Source of the DNA: Ampelocalamus luodianensis | Taxonomy: Eukaryota > Streptophyta > Magnoliopsida > Poales > Poaceae | DNA: 64,000 nt | Assembly (NCBI GenBank): GCA_036346255.1 | Contig: CM070639.1 | Span: forward strand, 2,924,001 to 2,988,000 | Direction of reading: 5' to 3' | Shown: piece after piece, positions 45,567-56,050 of the stretch | Layout of the letters: every line of letters begins with the position of its first letter | How positions within the stretch are numbered: position 1 is the stretch's first letter | The notes under the pieces: model-generated | Database searches by the model: none | The model's input: the letters and a program-made list of their open reading frames with translations, nothing else | What the model was told of the DNA's origin: nothing | Translations under genes and position numbers: made by a program

Positions 45567-48017
45567 CTTTTTTTAGATAATGAAAGAGAAATTCTCTTCC
45601 GACCTCTGCATCCAGGATGCACACAGCCTAATTTATTAAAGAGTTTAAAGTACCAAAGTACCAAAGCTGTTAAAAGTGGCTTGAAACCTTACAAGCAAAC
45701 AATGACTGAAAACTAAACTCAATCATTACAAATTCGGTGACTAAACCGCCACCCATGAATGCTTAAAATTTACTTCGCCACTACTTCTAGCCTGGCGCTT
45801 CCAGCCAACATAGACTCCCTCTGGGCTGGTTTCTGCAAATTTGCCTAAGCCCTCAACCAGTGACCACTCAAAAAGATAACCTGCAAGGGATTAGTGATAA
45901 TCTTTTTATCAAAAACAACATCATTTCGACATAACCAGATAGACCAACATAAGGCACTAGCTCCCACTAGGAGTTGTGACTTTAAAGTTTTTGGAATACC
46001 AGCTAGTCAATTCCCAAACATGCTTGCTATACTCACAGGAGGAGATAAATTAAAAGCACATCGAACAGCCCACCATGCCAGACGTGCAACGGGGCATTCA
46101 ATGAATAGATGATGAATTGTTTTCTCGTTGATACAAAAACAACATTTTTTTACTCCCCCTCCAATTTCTTTTAACCAGATTATTTTTAGTTAAAACTACC
46201 CCTCTTTTGAGATACCATAGGAAAATTTCCACTTTTAATGGAATTTTAAGTTGCCAAAAAAAGTTCCTAGTGGGGACTTGGGGACTTCCAATTAGTGGCG
46301 CATAGAAAGACTGAACTGAAAAAAGTTCAGACTTATTCAAATTTCACCTGAAAATATCTTTTTGAGAGACCAAATGTAAATTAGTAATTCTCAAAATTAA
46401 CTCATTCCATGCATGCAACTTGGGCCCAATAATAGGTCTTCGAAAAGAAACATTTAAAGGATCTGTTCTCAGAATATTTGCTATTGTATCATCCTTTCTC
46501 CTTACCACATTATAAAGGAGTGAATATTGATTTTTGAGTGGAGAGTCTCCTAACCAAATGTCTTCCCAAAACCTGGTTTGCATTCCATTTTTAATTTGGA
46601 ATGAACCAAAACGAAAAAATTGATCTTTGATTTTCATTAAACCTGACCAAAAATGGGAAGTTCCAGGCTTACTAACCATCTGCGAAAGACATTTTCCACC
46701 CAAATATTTTCTTTTTAACATTGATTGCCAAACTCTATCTTCATTAAGTAACTTAAACAACCATTTTCCTAGTAAACTTTTGTTTTTTGTGTCTAAGTTC
46801 TGAATACCTAGACCCCCGTGCTCTTTGGGTGAACACACTAAACTCCATTTAGCAAGCCTATACTTACGTTTATGATTATCACTTTGCCAGTAAAATCGAG
46901 AGCGATAAAAATCTAATCTTTTGAGAACCTCCCTAGGAACCTCAAAAAAAGATAACATATACATTGGTAGGTGATAAGCACCGAGTTAATAAGAACTAAT
47001 CGTCCACCAATGAAATATTCTTGCCTTTCCAACTACTTAGCTTCTTTTTAACTCTATCCTCCACCCCTTTCCAATCACTATTCCTTAGTTTTCTAAAGTG
47101 GATCGGAATACCTAAGTAATTGAAAGGAAAGGTACCTACTTCGCAACCAAATAACTGAGTATATTGAGATTCAACCTCTTTAGCATTACCAAAGCAAAAA
47201 ATCTCACTCTTGTGAAAATTAATCTTTAAACCTAATAATTGTTCAAAGACGCATAGAATAAGCTTGAGATTTTTTGCTTGTTCTAAATCATTATTCAAGA
47301 AGAGGATAGTGTCATCAGTATACTGTAAAATTGACAACCCATCATCAATCAAGTAGGGAACTACTCCTGTTAAAAGACCTTCTTCCTTAGCTCTAGAAAT
47401 AAAAATGGCAAACATGTCTGCAACAAGATTAAAAAGAATTGGGGACATAGGATCACCTTACCTGAGACCCTTGTGAGTTTGAAAAAAAGATCCAATATCA
47501 TCATTGACTTTTATTCCAACACTCCCTCACTTAACAAAACTTTCCGCCCAAGAACACCACTTAGTTGAAAAACCTTTCATTCTCAAAGTTTGAAGTAAAA
47601 AAGGTCATTTTACTTTGTCGTAAGCTTTCTCAAAATCGATCTTGAAAACTATTCCATCCAAATTTTGTTTATGTAGCTCATGGATTGTTTCATGAAGGAT
47701 AACAACTCCATCAAGAATAAATCTTTCCTGCATGAACGCCGATTGGGATGGTCTAATAACCCTCTGAGCTACACCAATAATTCTATTAGTAGCCACTTTA
47801 GTAAAAAATTTAAAACTAACATTAAGAAGACAAATAGGCCTATATTGTTGTATTTGCTTAGCATCTGTTCGTTTGGGAAGCAGTGTAATGATCCCAAAAT
47901 TTAAGCTAAAAATAGGCATTGAACAAGAGTGAAACTCATGAAACATGGTCGTTATGTCATTTTTAATAACTTCCCAAAACACCTGATAGAACTCAGCTGG
48001 GAAGCCATCTGGCCCAG
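45567..48017 (-). mobile_element. L1-type LINE, 3' half (RT to tail)
   Basis: The minus strand carries the C-terminal two thirds of a LINE ORF2 and ends in an A-rich tail at about 45,567 (TCTAAAAAAAGTAATAAAAAC on the minus strand). It is continuous with 59,385 once the LTR retrotransposon at 48,018-59,384 is removed: the codons for NKAPG at the right junction continue with PDGFPAEF at the left junction, overlapping by the 5-bp target duplication CCCAG. Confidence 0.95.
46098..48017 (-). pseudogene. LINE ORF2: reverse transcriptase and zinc-binding RT tail, disrupted
   Basis: Reverse-transcriptase motifs appear in order: PDGFPAEFYQVFW, ITLLPKRTDAKQIQQYRPI, LDGIVFKIDFEKAYDKVK, GDPMSPILFNLVADMF, the catalytic LQYTDDTILFL (YTDD in place of the usual YADD) and FNYLGIPIHF. 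After a gap come AKWSLVCSPKEHGGLGI and the zf-RVT-type IPLKVEIFLWYLKRGV. Reading frames are broken several times. Three in-frame stops (after AYDKVK, after ESFVK and before GDPMSP) each differ from the expected Trp, Arg or Gln codon by one C-to-T or G-to-A change, the pattern of methylated-cytosine decay. The element cannot make a working enzyme. Confidence 0.9.
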
Positions 48018-51000
48018 TGAAAGATCTAGACCCGCCATTATGTGGTAATGAAGTTTTGGTGATTAATGATAAATCTAATTGGGAGACTAACACCTTTATT
48101 GATATACATATTGTGTAGTCTTATTTGGATATAAAGGTGAAAATCATGAAGGCATGCAAAGTGATTAAGTGATTAATGACAAATGCACTTGTGAGACTAA
48201 CACTCCTATTGTTATATCAAGTTTAGTCTCGACTTGGATATAAAAGCAAAAATCCAAGCAGTATGTATTCATTAATGACAAATCTATTTGTGAGACTAAC
48301 AATTCTATTGATTATCACGTTGCTTAGTCTCGTTTGGATATAAAGATGAAAATACAAGAGGTATGCATTCTACTTCTTATTATTATATCTTGTTGCATTC
48401 CTCGGATCCAAAATATAGGTTAAACTCCACCAAAAGGTTAACTTGGATATGTGCATATGTTTCCATTACACATTTGTGTATGCACACATTTAGGGGAGTT
48501 CATTCTATATTTTGTGGTTTCATTAGTATTGATCCATATTCTCTTTCCACATATATTAAGGATCTTTACTTTGAAACATATCCTTGAATATATTTAACTT
48601 GTGTAGTTAGTATATTCATATGAGTATATGAGAACATATGAAACTTGTGTAGTTCATGGATGTTCATATATCCTTGAATATATTTAACTTATGTAGTTAA
48701 TATATTCATATGAGTATATACAACTTGTGTAGTTTGTATACACTCATATTCAGTATATACAACTTGTGTAGTTCAGTATATACTTGTAGTATATATAACT
48801 TGTATAGTTTATATATACTCATGACCTTGTTGTTTCATTAGTATTGATCCTTGTGATCTACTTTGAAACATAACTCTTGAGTATATATATAACCGTGTTT
48901 ATATATACTCATACCAATTACATTCAATTATTTGAAATTGTGTTGTGGGACTAACATGTGTGCTAAGATGTTTCAAGGCTTAGTCCGGAGTTTGAGTGAT
49001 GACATAAAAGGAAATGCAAAGGTGATAAGAGATCAACATGGCTCAAGACAAAGGAGTCATGCATTGCATTTAAAAGCTTCGAAATGCGGTAGTACCTGGC
49101 GTTGTATCTGTGGTAAGTGCACGCATCATGATGTACCGATTTACATGCGGTATGAAAATTCGAGAGCATTGCTTTTGGACTTGGTTTGCTCGAGGTGGAG
49201 CGGTAGTACCGGAGTTCATGTGGCGGAACTACTGCGAGCGTATGACCGCAAATATGTTGGCGGTATGTAAATTCGAGAGAAGGTATTTTTACGTATTTCT
49301 CGAGCCTCTCGAAATCGGTAGTACCGCATTGAGAAACGGTACTACGGAGAGCGGTATACGGATGCTAGTTGGCGGTAATACCGCACCTTCGATAATGGCT
49401 TGTTCAAAAGCATTTATGCGGTATATCTTGTTAATTAATGTTAATGACATTGTGGGACTAACATTTTCCATGAGTTGGATAAATAGGTTATGTTCCGAGG
49501 TGATGAAGACTTTGGATGACATCATGAGTTGATTGTCATCAAGTCAAGGTTCAAGAAGATGATGCATCATGTGTTGATGCATATCAAGATCTCGAAGAAG
49601 AGATGATCATGAGTTGATCATCAAGTCAAGAGAAGACTCATCATGTGTTGAGTGAGGATGCATCATGGGTTGATGCATATCAAGACGATGACCGGACTTG
49701 AAGTAAAGATGTGCGTCATCAAGCTTCAAGAAGATGGTCAAGGCAAAGGTATGACTAGCTAGGGCTAAGGATGTGTTCCTAGTCTTTTATCGGTCTTGGT
49801 GTTTGGTTGGAAGACCGGATTGCTAGTATAGGTTGCCGTACTATTAAGAGGGTCTTGTCTAGTAGCTTGAGTTAGTCATGTGTTGATAGCTCATTGTGTT
49901 TGCTCTAGCTCAACAACATGTTGCCTATATTTGCGAATGTGTTTTGCAAATAGTTGAGGCTCATGGATAATCCTTGTAGCATGTGACTATACTTTGCAAA
50001 TGTGTTATGCAAACGGTTGAAGTCCATGTACCTACTCCTTGTAGCATGATCTAAGTTTGCAAATATGTTTTGCAAATTGTTGGGATTCATGTATTTTTCC
50101 TTGGCATGGTCTAAGATTGCTTGTTGCTAACTCTTTGGACTTAGACCATGGTAGTGGCTCTTTGAAGTTGTGCTTTTGATTTGATAAAAGTGTTTGAGAT
50201 CAAATCAAATAGGTGGGTTGAGTAGCCCACTGAATAAGCTTTCAATAGAGTCCAAGATCACTCAATTCCGACATCGAGTCAAAAGTTATGACCTTTTACC
50301 GAGTGTCGTCATGCTGAAAATCGGGCTGCGGTAGTACCGCTCGTATAATCTGCGTAGTACCGCATGAACAGTAGTACCGGTCCTTGTGAGTGCGGTATGA
50401 CCGCAAAATGTCAGAACGGCTAGTTTTTGGCTGTTTCGTCTCCAAACGGCTAGTTTTTGGTGTTGGGGCTATAAATACCCCTTGGCCGGTTGAGAGACAA
50501 CATTTGGCATCCCATTGAGTTCCTTTGAGCTAAGAGCAAGCCCTCTACTCCCATTTGTGCATGTGTTGCACTTAGTGAGGTTTGAGAGGCAAATCCTATT
50601 GCATGTGTTGCATTAGGTGGTGGATTTAGTATCCACGAGAGCTTTGACACTTGATTGGTTCAAGTGAAAGTTGGAGACTTGTTACTCTTGGTGTTTGCCG
50701 ACACCTAGACGGCGTGGAGGCGTCGTCGTCGGTGATCTTCTCAAGTGAAGCTTGTGAGAAGACCCGGGCGATTTGTGAGTGGCTTGGTGCTCGCCATCTC
50801 CGGAGCGGAGTAAGAGCAACCCTAGTGGATCGAGGTGATAAGTTCAAGTTGGAGTCGGTTCAAGCGGTTGATCTCACTTAGAGGTGTTGGTTCGGTTGGA
50901 ACCGGTCCAAGTTGTTTGGACTTACCTCGGAAGTGTTGCCTCGCGTTTTGGAGCCGATCCAAAAGGTTGAACTTACCTCAACATGGATTATGGGAGACCG

Positions 51001-51353
51001 GCAAGTCTCCGACCACCACGGTAAAACATCGTTGTGTCACGTGTGCTTCTTGTGATTAGCTTTCATATGCTTTACTTTGTGCAATTCACATTTATTGTAT
51101 AATTGCTTATTCATTTGTATGATTGCTATCTTGTATGTGCTTGATTGATCATATCATTAGTTGATAGCTTACAAGTCGTTGCTAAATTGCTCTATTTATT
51201 ATTGACTTGTATTGTTGGTTCACCTAGTTGTTTAGGCGTTAATTGTGCTAAACCGAATTGATATTTAGCTTCCGCATTAGAAATCGGTTTTAGCGCATAG
51301 AAGTTTTAAAACGCCTATTCACCCCCCCTCTAGTCGGCCTCCTCGATCTTACA
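48018..51353 (+). repeat. Left LTR (3336 bp)
   Basis: Starts TGAAAGATCTAGACCCGCC and ends GGCCTCCTCGATCTTACA. It differs from the right LTR mainly by short indels. It contains AT-rich ATATACTCAT...ACTTGTGTAGTT modules (48,590-48,910), GCGGTAGTACCGC-type palindromes (49,085-49,400 and 50,330-50,400) and a TATA box near 50,471. Confidence 0.95.
50467..50482 (+). promoter_or_regulatory. Probable LTR TATA box
   Basis: GGGGCTATAAATACCC in the 3' third of the left LTR. The same site is at about 58,498-58,513 in the right LTR. Its position, some 0.9 kb before the LTR end, is plausible for the start of the genomic RNA. Confidence 0.6.
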
Positions 51354-51355
51354 AG

Positions 51356-51367
51356 TGGTATCAGAGC
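51356..51367 (+). promoter_or_regulatory. Primer-binding site (initiator tRNA-Met)
   Basis: TGGTATCAGAGC, two bases after the end of the left LTR (TTACA|AG), the standard minus-strand primer site of plant copia elements. Confidence 0.95.
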
Positions 51368-51410
51368 TTGGTCTCTCATTTATTAGACTTAACCGTCTAG
51401 AGAGTAAAGG

Positions 51411-51860
51411 ATGGCGACTAGAGATTTAGTGCACCTAGGTGAAGCACCTAAATTTGATGGCACAAATTATGCACATTGGAAAATTCGCATGTCATGTTAT
51501 TTTAAGGCCATGGGCCTAAATATATGGCGGATTGTAGATGTAGGCTTTTCTCCTCCATTGGATCATCTTGCTCCAACAATTGAGGAAGAGAAATGCTTAC
51601 ATCTCGACGCTCAAGCAATTAACGCTTTATTTAGTGCCTTGAGTGTAGATGTGTTTGATGCCATATGCGATCACGAGAACGTTCATGAGATGTGGACCCA
51701 TCTTCAAGAATATTATGAAAGGTTCACTTCCACAAGTAATGATCGCATAGAAGAATGGATGTCGGGAGAAGAATGTTCAACATCAAGCTCAGACAATGAT
51801 GAGATCACAAACCCTCCACATCAACTCATTGCCTTATGGCTAAAGGTAATAAGAAGGTAA
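51411..51860 (+). CDS. Gag, N-terminal part (UBN2/copia type)
   Basis: A 149-residue frame starting MATRDLVHLGEAPKFDGTNY, with the copia Gag signatures F-DGTNYAHWKIRMSCYFKA, ALFSALSVDVFDAICDHEN and MWTHLQEYYE. Compared with usual copia Gag, the middle is shortened: the frame passes from EYYE straight to an acidic Ser-rich linker (EECSTSSSDNDE). It ends just after the next Gag segment begins in another register at 51,836, consistent with one base being missing near 51,830. It likely forms the particle coat of the element. Confidence 0.85.
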   Translation: MATRDLVHLGEAPKFDGTNYAHWKIRMSCYFKAMGLNIWRIVDVGFSPPLDHLAPTIEEEKCLHLDAQAINALFSALSVDVFDAICDHENVHEMWTHLQEYYERFTSTSNDRIEEWMSGEECSTSSSDNDEITNPPHQLIALWLKVIRR

Positions 51861-52258
51861 ATAATGATGATGACAATAATCCTTCTTATGATGAGTTGAT
51901 AGATATGCTAGAAGATCTAAATGAATATTTAGGAATGGAGAAATCTAAATACAAAGTTTTGAAGAAAGAACATGTCTTACTTCAAAATAATTATGATGTT
52001 CTAAAAGATGAACATGAAAAGCTCCTCCTAAATGAATATACTAGCTCCAAGGTGGATATAGGTGTAACATGTAATCTAATAGATGATTTGCCATGCATAG
52101 CTCCTATTTCTTGCAATTCATCTAAAGTTAGCATATCCACATCTTGTGATGATTTAATTGATATGCCTTGTAGCACTTGTGAAAATGCTACTATTTCCTC
52201 TATGCTTGTTGAAACTAATCTTGTAGAGGAAAACAAAATGCTCAAGGCCCAAGTCTAA
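51836..52258 (+). CDS. Gag, middle segment (coiled-coil and linker)
   Basis: A 140-residue frame starting MAKGNKKVNNDDDNN, followed by a heptad-like stretch (YDELIDMLEDLNEYLGMEKS, YKVLKKEHVLLQNNYDVLKDE) and Cys-containing linkers ending VETNLVEENKMLKAQV. A diverged second copy of the VETNLVEENK block lies at about 52,618-52,710, so this part of Gag has duplicated. It belongs downstream of the UBN2 part in the next register. Confidence 0.7.
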   Translation: MAKGNKKVNNDDDNNPSYDELIDMLEDLNEYLGMEKSKYKVLKKEHVLLQNNYDVLKDEHEKLLLNEYTSSKVDIGVTCNLIDDLPCIAPISCNSSKVSISTSCDDLIDMPCSTCENATISSMLVETNLVEENKMLKAQV

Positions 52259-52424
52259 ATTTGAAAAATGACTTGGATAGAAGCCACAAAGGAAGGTCAC
52301 TCTTGATGATATCTTGAGCAAGCAACGAAGCTCAAATGACAAGAGTGGAATCGGCTTCACTCCCATGAAGAAAAGAGAGAATAGCAAGATGAGACACAAT
52401 CAAAGACACAACAAGAACATCAAG

Positions 52425-53041
52425 TGCTTTGATTGTCATCAAAAGGTCACCTCTCCTCAAAATGCCCTAATAAGGAAGATTACAAGAGAGGACTTGGCTT
52501 CATCGAAATGAAAAGGTGAAGTTCATCCCAAAGCAAAAGGAAAGAAATACTCAAATATCAAATGCTTTGGATGTTATGAAAAGGGACACATTACTTAGTG
52601 TGCCCTAACAAGGTAAATGATTTAAATGATATACCTTGTTGCTCTAAATTAAATGATTCGATTTCCTCTATGTCTTGTGAGACTAATCTTGTAGAGGAAA
52701 GTAAAAGATCAAGGATATAAAATGCTTTGATTGCAATGAGAAGGGTCACTTTGCCTCCAAGTGCCCTATCAAGAAAATGGACAAGAGAGGACTTGGTCTC
52801 ACCGCCAAGAAGAAGGTGAAGAATCACCCAAAGCAAAATGGAGATCAATTCAAAATTATCAAGTGCTTTGGATGCAGAAGTTTGGACACATTGCCTCGGT
52901 GTGTCCAAATCAAAAGGATGTCAAAGCAAGACATTCAAGTAAGAGGCAAGATGACAATGAGCAAGATAAGAAGACATCAAGGGAAGCAAAAGCCCTACTT
53001 GCTACAATTGTAGGAGAAAGGACATTTTAGTAAGGAATGTC
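52425..53041 (+). pseudogene. Gag zinc-knuckle row: five CCHC positions, one fully intact
   Basis: Five C-X2-C-X4-H-X4-C units start at 52,425, 52,563, 52,723, 52,864 and 53,000. The third reads KCFDCNEKGHFASKCP and is intact. The first, fourth and fifth are each one base short of an intact knuckle (for example CYNCRRKGHFSKEC at the fifth), and the second has an in-frame TAG. The coding remnant ends near 53,225. Several knuckles in one Gag would add nucleic-acid contacts. Confidence 0.75.
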
Positions 53042-53225
53042 CGAAGGTATCACTCTAAGCCAACTCTTTATAATGAAAATTATTTGCTTAGGAAGGATAG
53101 AAATGGCAATGTGTTTGCCAAGATTGTTAGTTCACATAAATGCATTGCTAAGGCCATTTGGGTGCCCAAAAGTATTGTGACTAACATTCATGAACCCAAC
53201 CAAGTATTGGGTACCAAATGCGCTT

Positions 53226-54250
53226 AAATGCTTAATAGGTACTTGGAGATGCATTGGAGGTTTGGCTCACACATGAAGAGGTGAAATTCACCATATGCAA
53301 AATTGGAGCCAAGCTTAAGGATGATCAAGTCATATCATAAGCCAATGCTATTTCGGTAACAAGTACTTACATTGAAGTATCTAGACCCTTTACCTTGTGT
53401 AGGTTGCATTTCATGAAAATCTTATAAAAAGGGTGTTCTTGCTCTTGTGCTTAATCTTGATTATTGAAATCTTGAGCAAGTTGGAAGTGGCACATTAAGG
53501 GGGAGTGCTAAGTCATGATCATGTATATCACATCCCTATGTGTGCCCAAATTAATTAAGTGCTAATAATATTTTTCAAAATTAAGCCATTAAGCCAAAAG
53601 TCAAAATTTGAAATTATTAGTATATCCTTTGAAAAACTAGTTGCAAAATGTATACAAATGCATTTCAAAGGTTTACCAAAGGTTTTGGTTCGAGAAAAAC
53701 ATATTTTAAATGAAAATGAGTTTCTAACCAAAATTCTAGAACTTAGAATCTTTATTTGACCTAAACTAGATTTTTATGTAAAATCTATTATAAAAGGAAT
53801 TTGATCTTCGTCTCAAAGGAAATTCCTAGAGTTGGTTATTCTAAACACTTTTCGTATTCAAATGATTTTCAAAAGACCAACTCATCAAAGTTATTTGATT
53901 TTGAAACTCGTTCAAAATACTAGCTTAACCATAAAAGTCACTTTCTAGCACTTGAGTGAGTTTTGCCATTTGAACCTAAATTATTCACATGAATAGGTCT
54001 ATAATGGTATTTATGACTCATACATGCAATTGGATGCTATAGAATACTTCAAATGCTCAATTTGGCTCTTTTTGTGAAAGTTCCCAAAAATCTGATTTTA
54101 ATTGCAAAATCAAAAGACTAATTCATAAAAACTAATTTCTTGAATATTAATTAGTCCCCTTAGTGCATAATGATCCTAAATGATATTTAATTGAGTTAAA
54201 AAACTAGGGATCATTTGCATAAGCTTCAATTCTTTCCTAAATTCCTTGAT
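53226..54250 (+). other. Non-coding interior of the Gag-only element
   Basis: AT-rich sequence where a protease-integrase region would start in a full copia element. No pol motif was found in any frame. Confidence 0.6.
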
Positions 54251-54264
54251 CAATCTTTGAAGTC

Positions 54265-54420
54265 CCAGGAAAATCGGAACTACCGGCAGTGTTCTTGCGG
54301 TACTACCGGGTTGCGGTACTACCGGTCTTGAACTGCGGTACCACCAGCTTTGACTTGCGGTACTACCGGATCCCGGTACTACCGGCATGTGACCTGCGGT
54401 ACTACCAATTGTCCTGTCGA
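54265..54420. repeat. GCGGTACTACCGG palindrome cluster
   Basis: Six copies of a GCGGTACTACC / CGGTACTACCGG-type motif in 140 bp. The core GGTACTACC is close to the reverse complement of the GGTAGTACC cores found in both LTRs. Confidence 0.85.
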
Positions 54421-54557
54421 GCGACCATCTCAATTCTTTCAATTCTAAATCTACTTTGGCTGCTTTCCTTCGGTCAAGATGTATGTTTCTATCCTTGCAA
54501 GCTACTCGCTACTATTTGTCCTTGATTGCAAATGCAATTATTCAAATGGTATTCTTT

Positions 54558-55265
54558 CAAGTGGTAGCCACGTTTGATCATCTTTGACCTCGGCATGAGA
54601 ATCATATGTGTTTGATTCAAGTGGTATCCTTGTTTTTACAAGTGGTACTATTTCTAGTGATATTATCTTGTCCTTACAAGTGGTATTCTCAATTGATATC
54701 ATCGTACTCCTTCATGTTATATCTTTTAAGTGGTATCTCTTGTTCTCATTCACTAGTGGTATCTAACTCTTTCCATGCCGATCAATTCTTTGCTTACCAA
54801 GCTCTCCCTGATACCTAATCACTTCTTATCCATGTGGTCTCTCCGATACCTCAAATTTATTGATGTTGTTTTTTAAGAGGTATCTTATCCAAGTGGTTTC
54901 TCACGATGCAGATATCTTTTCAAGTCTTATCTCTTCAAGAGATATATCTCAATTGTATCAAGTGGTATCATCTTATCTCAAGTGGTTTTCTCTCTATCTC
55001 TTCTCTCTATGCTTTCTTTGAAAATCTTAAAAGAGAAGTTCAAGCACCTTGAGATTGCAAGACCTGTCGACGCATGTTTTCCACAAGTGGTATCAACATA
55101 TGGATTTACAAGTATTATCTACAAGTGAAATTTACAAGTGGCATCGTCGACTCGTAGTATCCACAAGTAAAGTTTAAAGAATATCTTTCAACAAGTGGTA
55201 TCTACAAGAAATCTCTACAAGTGGTATCTACTAGAATTGTTCAAGGATTACCTTACAAGTGGATA
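54558..55265 (+). repeat. Array of at least 14 AAGTGGTATC motifs
   Basis: CAAGTGGTATC or a close variant occurs near 54,558, 54,618, 54,639, 54,676, 54,730, 54,755, 54,890, 54,958, 54,978, 55,083, 55,134, 55,190, 55,218 and 55,254, at irregular spacing. The motif matches the junction of LTR end and primer-binding site of the same element (ACAAGTGGTATCAGAGC, from 51,351). Confidence 0.85.
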
Positions 55266-55554
55266 CACATAAAGAAAATGAGGGAGAATGCTTTTGTGTG
55301 TCAAAAGCTAAGAAGGAGATATTTGGACAAAGAATGCTTTTGTGTGTCAAAAGCAAAGATAAGTGGACGAAAAAAAAATCCTTTGTGTGTCAAAGGAGTA
55401 GAACCTTTGTGTAAGGGGGAGTTTTCCTAAAACTCTTTGTAAAAACTATAATGAAAATATTTTGAGTTTTACTTAAAATTATTGGGTAATCTATTATATG
55501 GGAAAACTAGTTTGCAAAAACTCCGTTTTGGCTTCGTTGTGATTCTTCGGTGTT

Positions 55555-56050
55555 TTATGCCAAAAAGGGAGAAAGTTTATTTGATAAATTCATTTCGTTT
55601 ATCTCATGTGAGTTCACCCTATCTTATGTTTAGTCCAGAAGTGGGAGAATGCTTTTGGAGAACATAAAAGAAAATTTTTTAGGGAGAATGTTCTCACCTT
55701 ATATCTTGCGTAGATCATAAAAGGGGAGAATATTTCAATGATCAAAATCATATAAATTCTATTGCATAGCTCATAAGTTTTACAAAGACTCTCCTTTGCT
55801 TTAAGATTTGTTTTGGATTTTTGGTGTTTAATGCCAAAAGGGGGAGAATTTGTATGAGCTACATTTGGATGTTCTACATTTGGATGTTCTTATTTGATAT
55901 CTCTTGTGATGCCTTAAGTAGGAGAATTCTTTCTCTAAGTTTTGTGCATACATATAGTCAAATATGCTTTCTTTCTTATCATATGTTGACTTATATCCAA
56001 ATGTTGCTATTAATGATGGATTTGTCATCAATCACCAAAAAGGGGGAGAT
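55555..56050 (+). promoter_or_regulatory. Polypurine tract and three upstream PPT-like tracts
   Basis: The tract next to the right LTR is AAAAAGGGGGAGAT (56,037-56,050). Similar tracts lie near 55,561 (AAAAAGGGAGAAAG), 55,720 (AAAAGGGGAGAAT) and 55,834 (AAAAGGGGGAGAAT), two of them preceded by ATGCC. The last tract is the one placed to prime plus-strand synthesis. Confidence 0.85.

Noticed and set aside
54558..55265. CRISPR-like array
   Set aside because: The repeated word is only about 10 bp, spacing is irregular, the genome is a plant, and the motif matches the element's primer-binding site.
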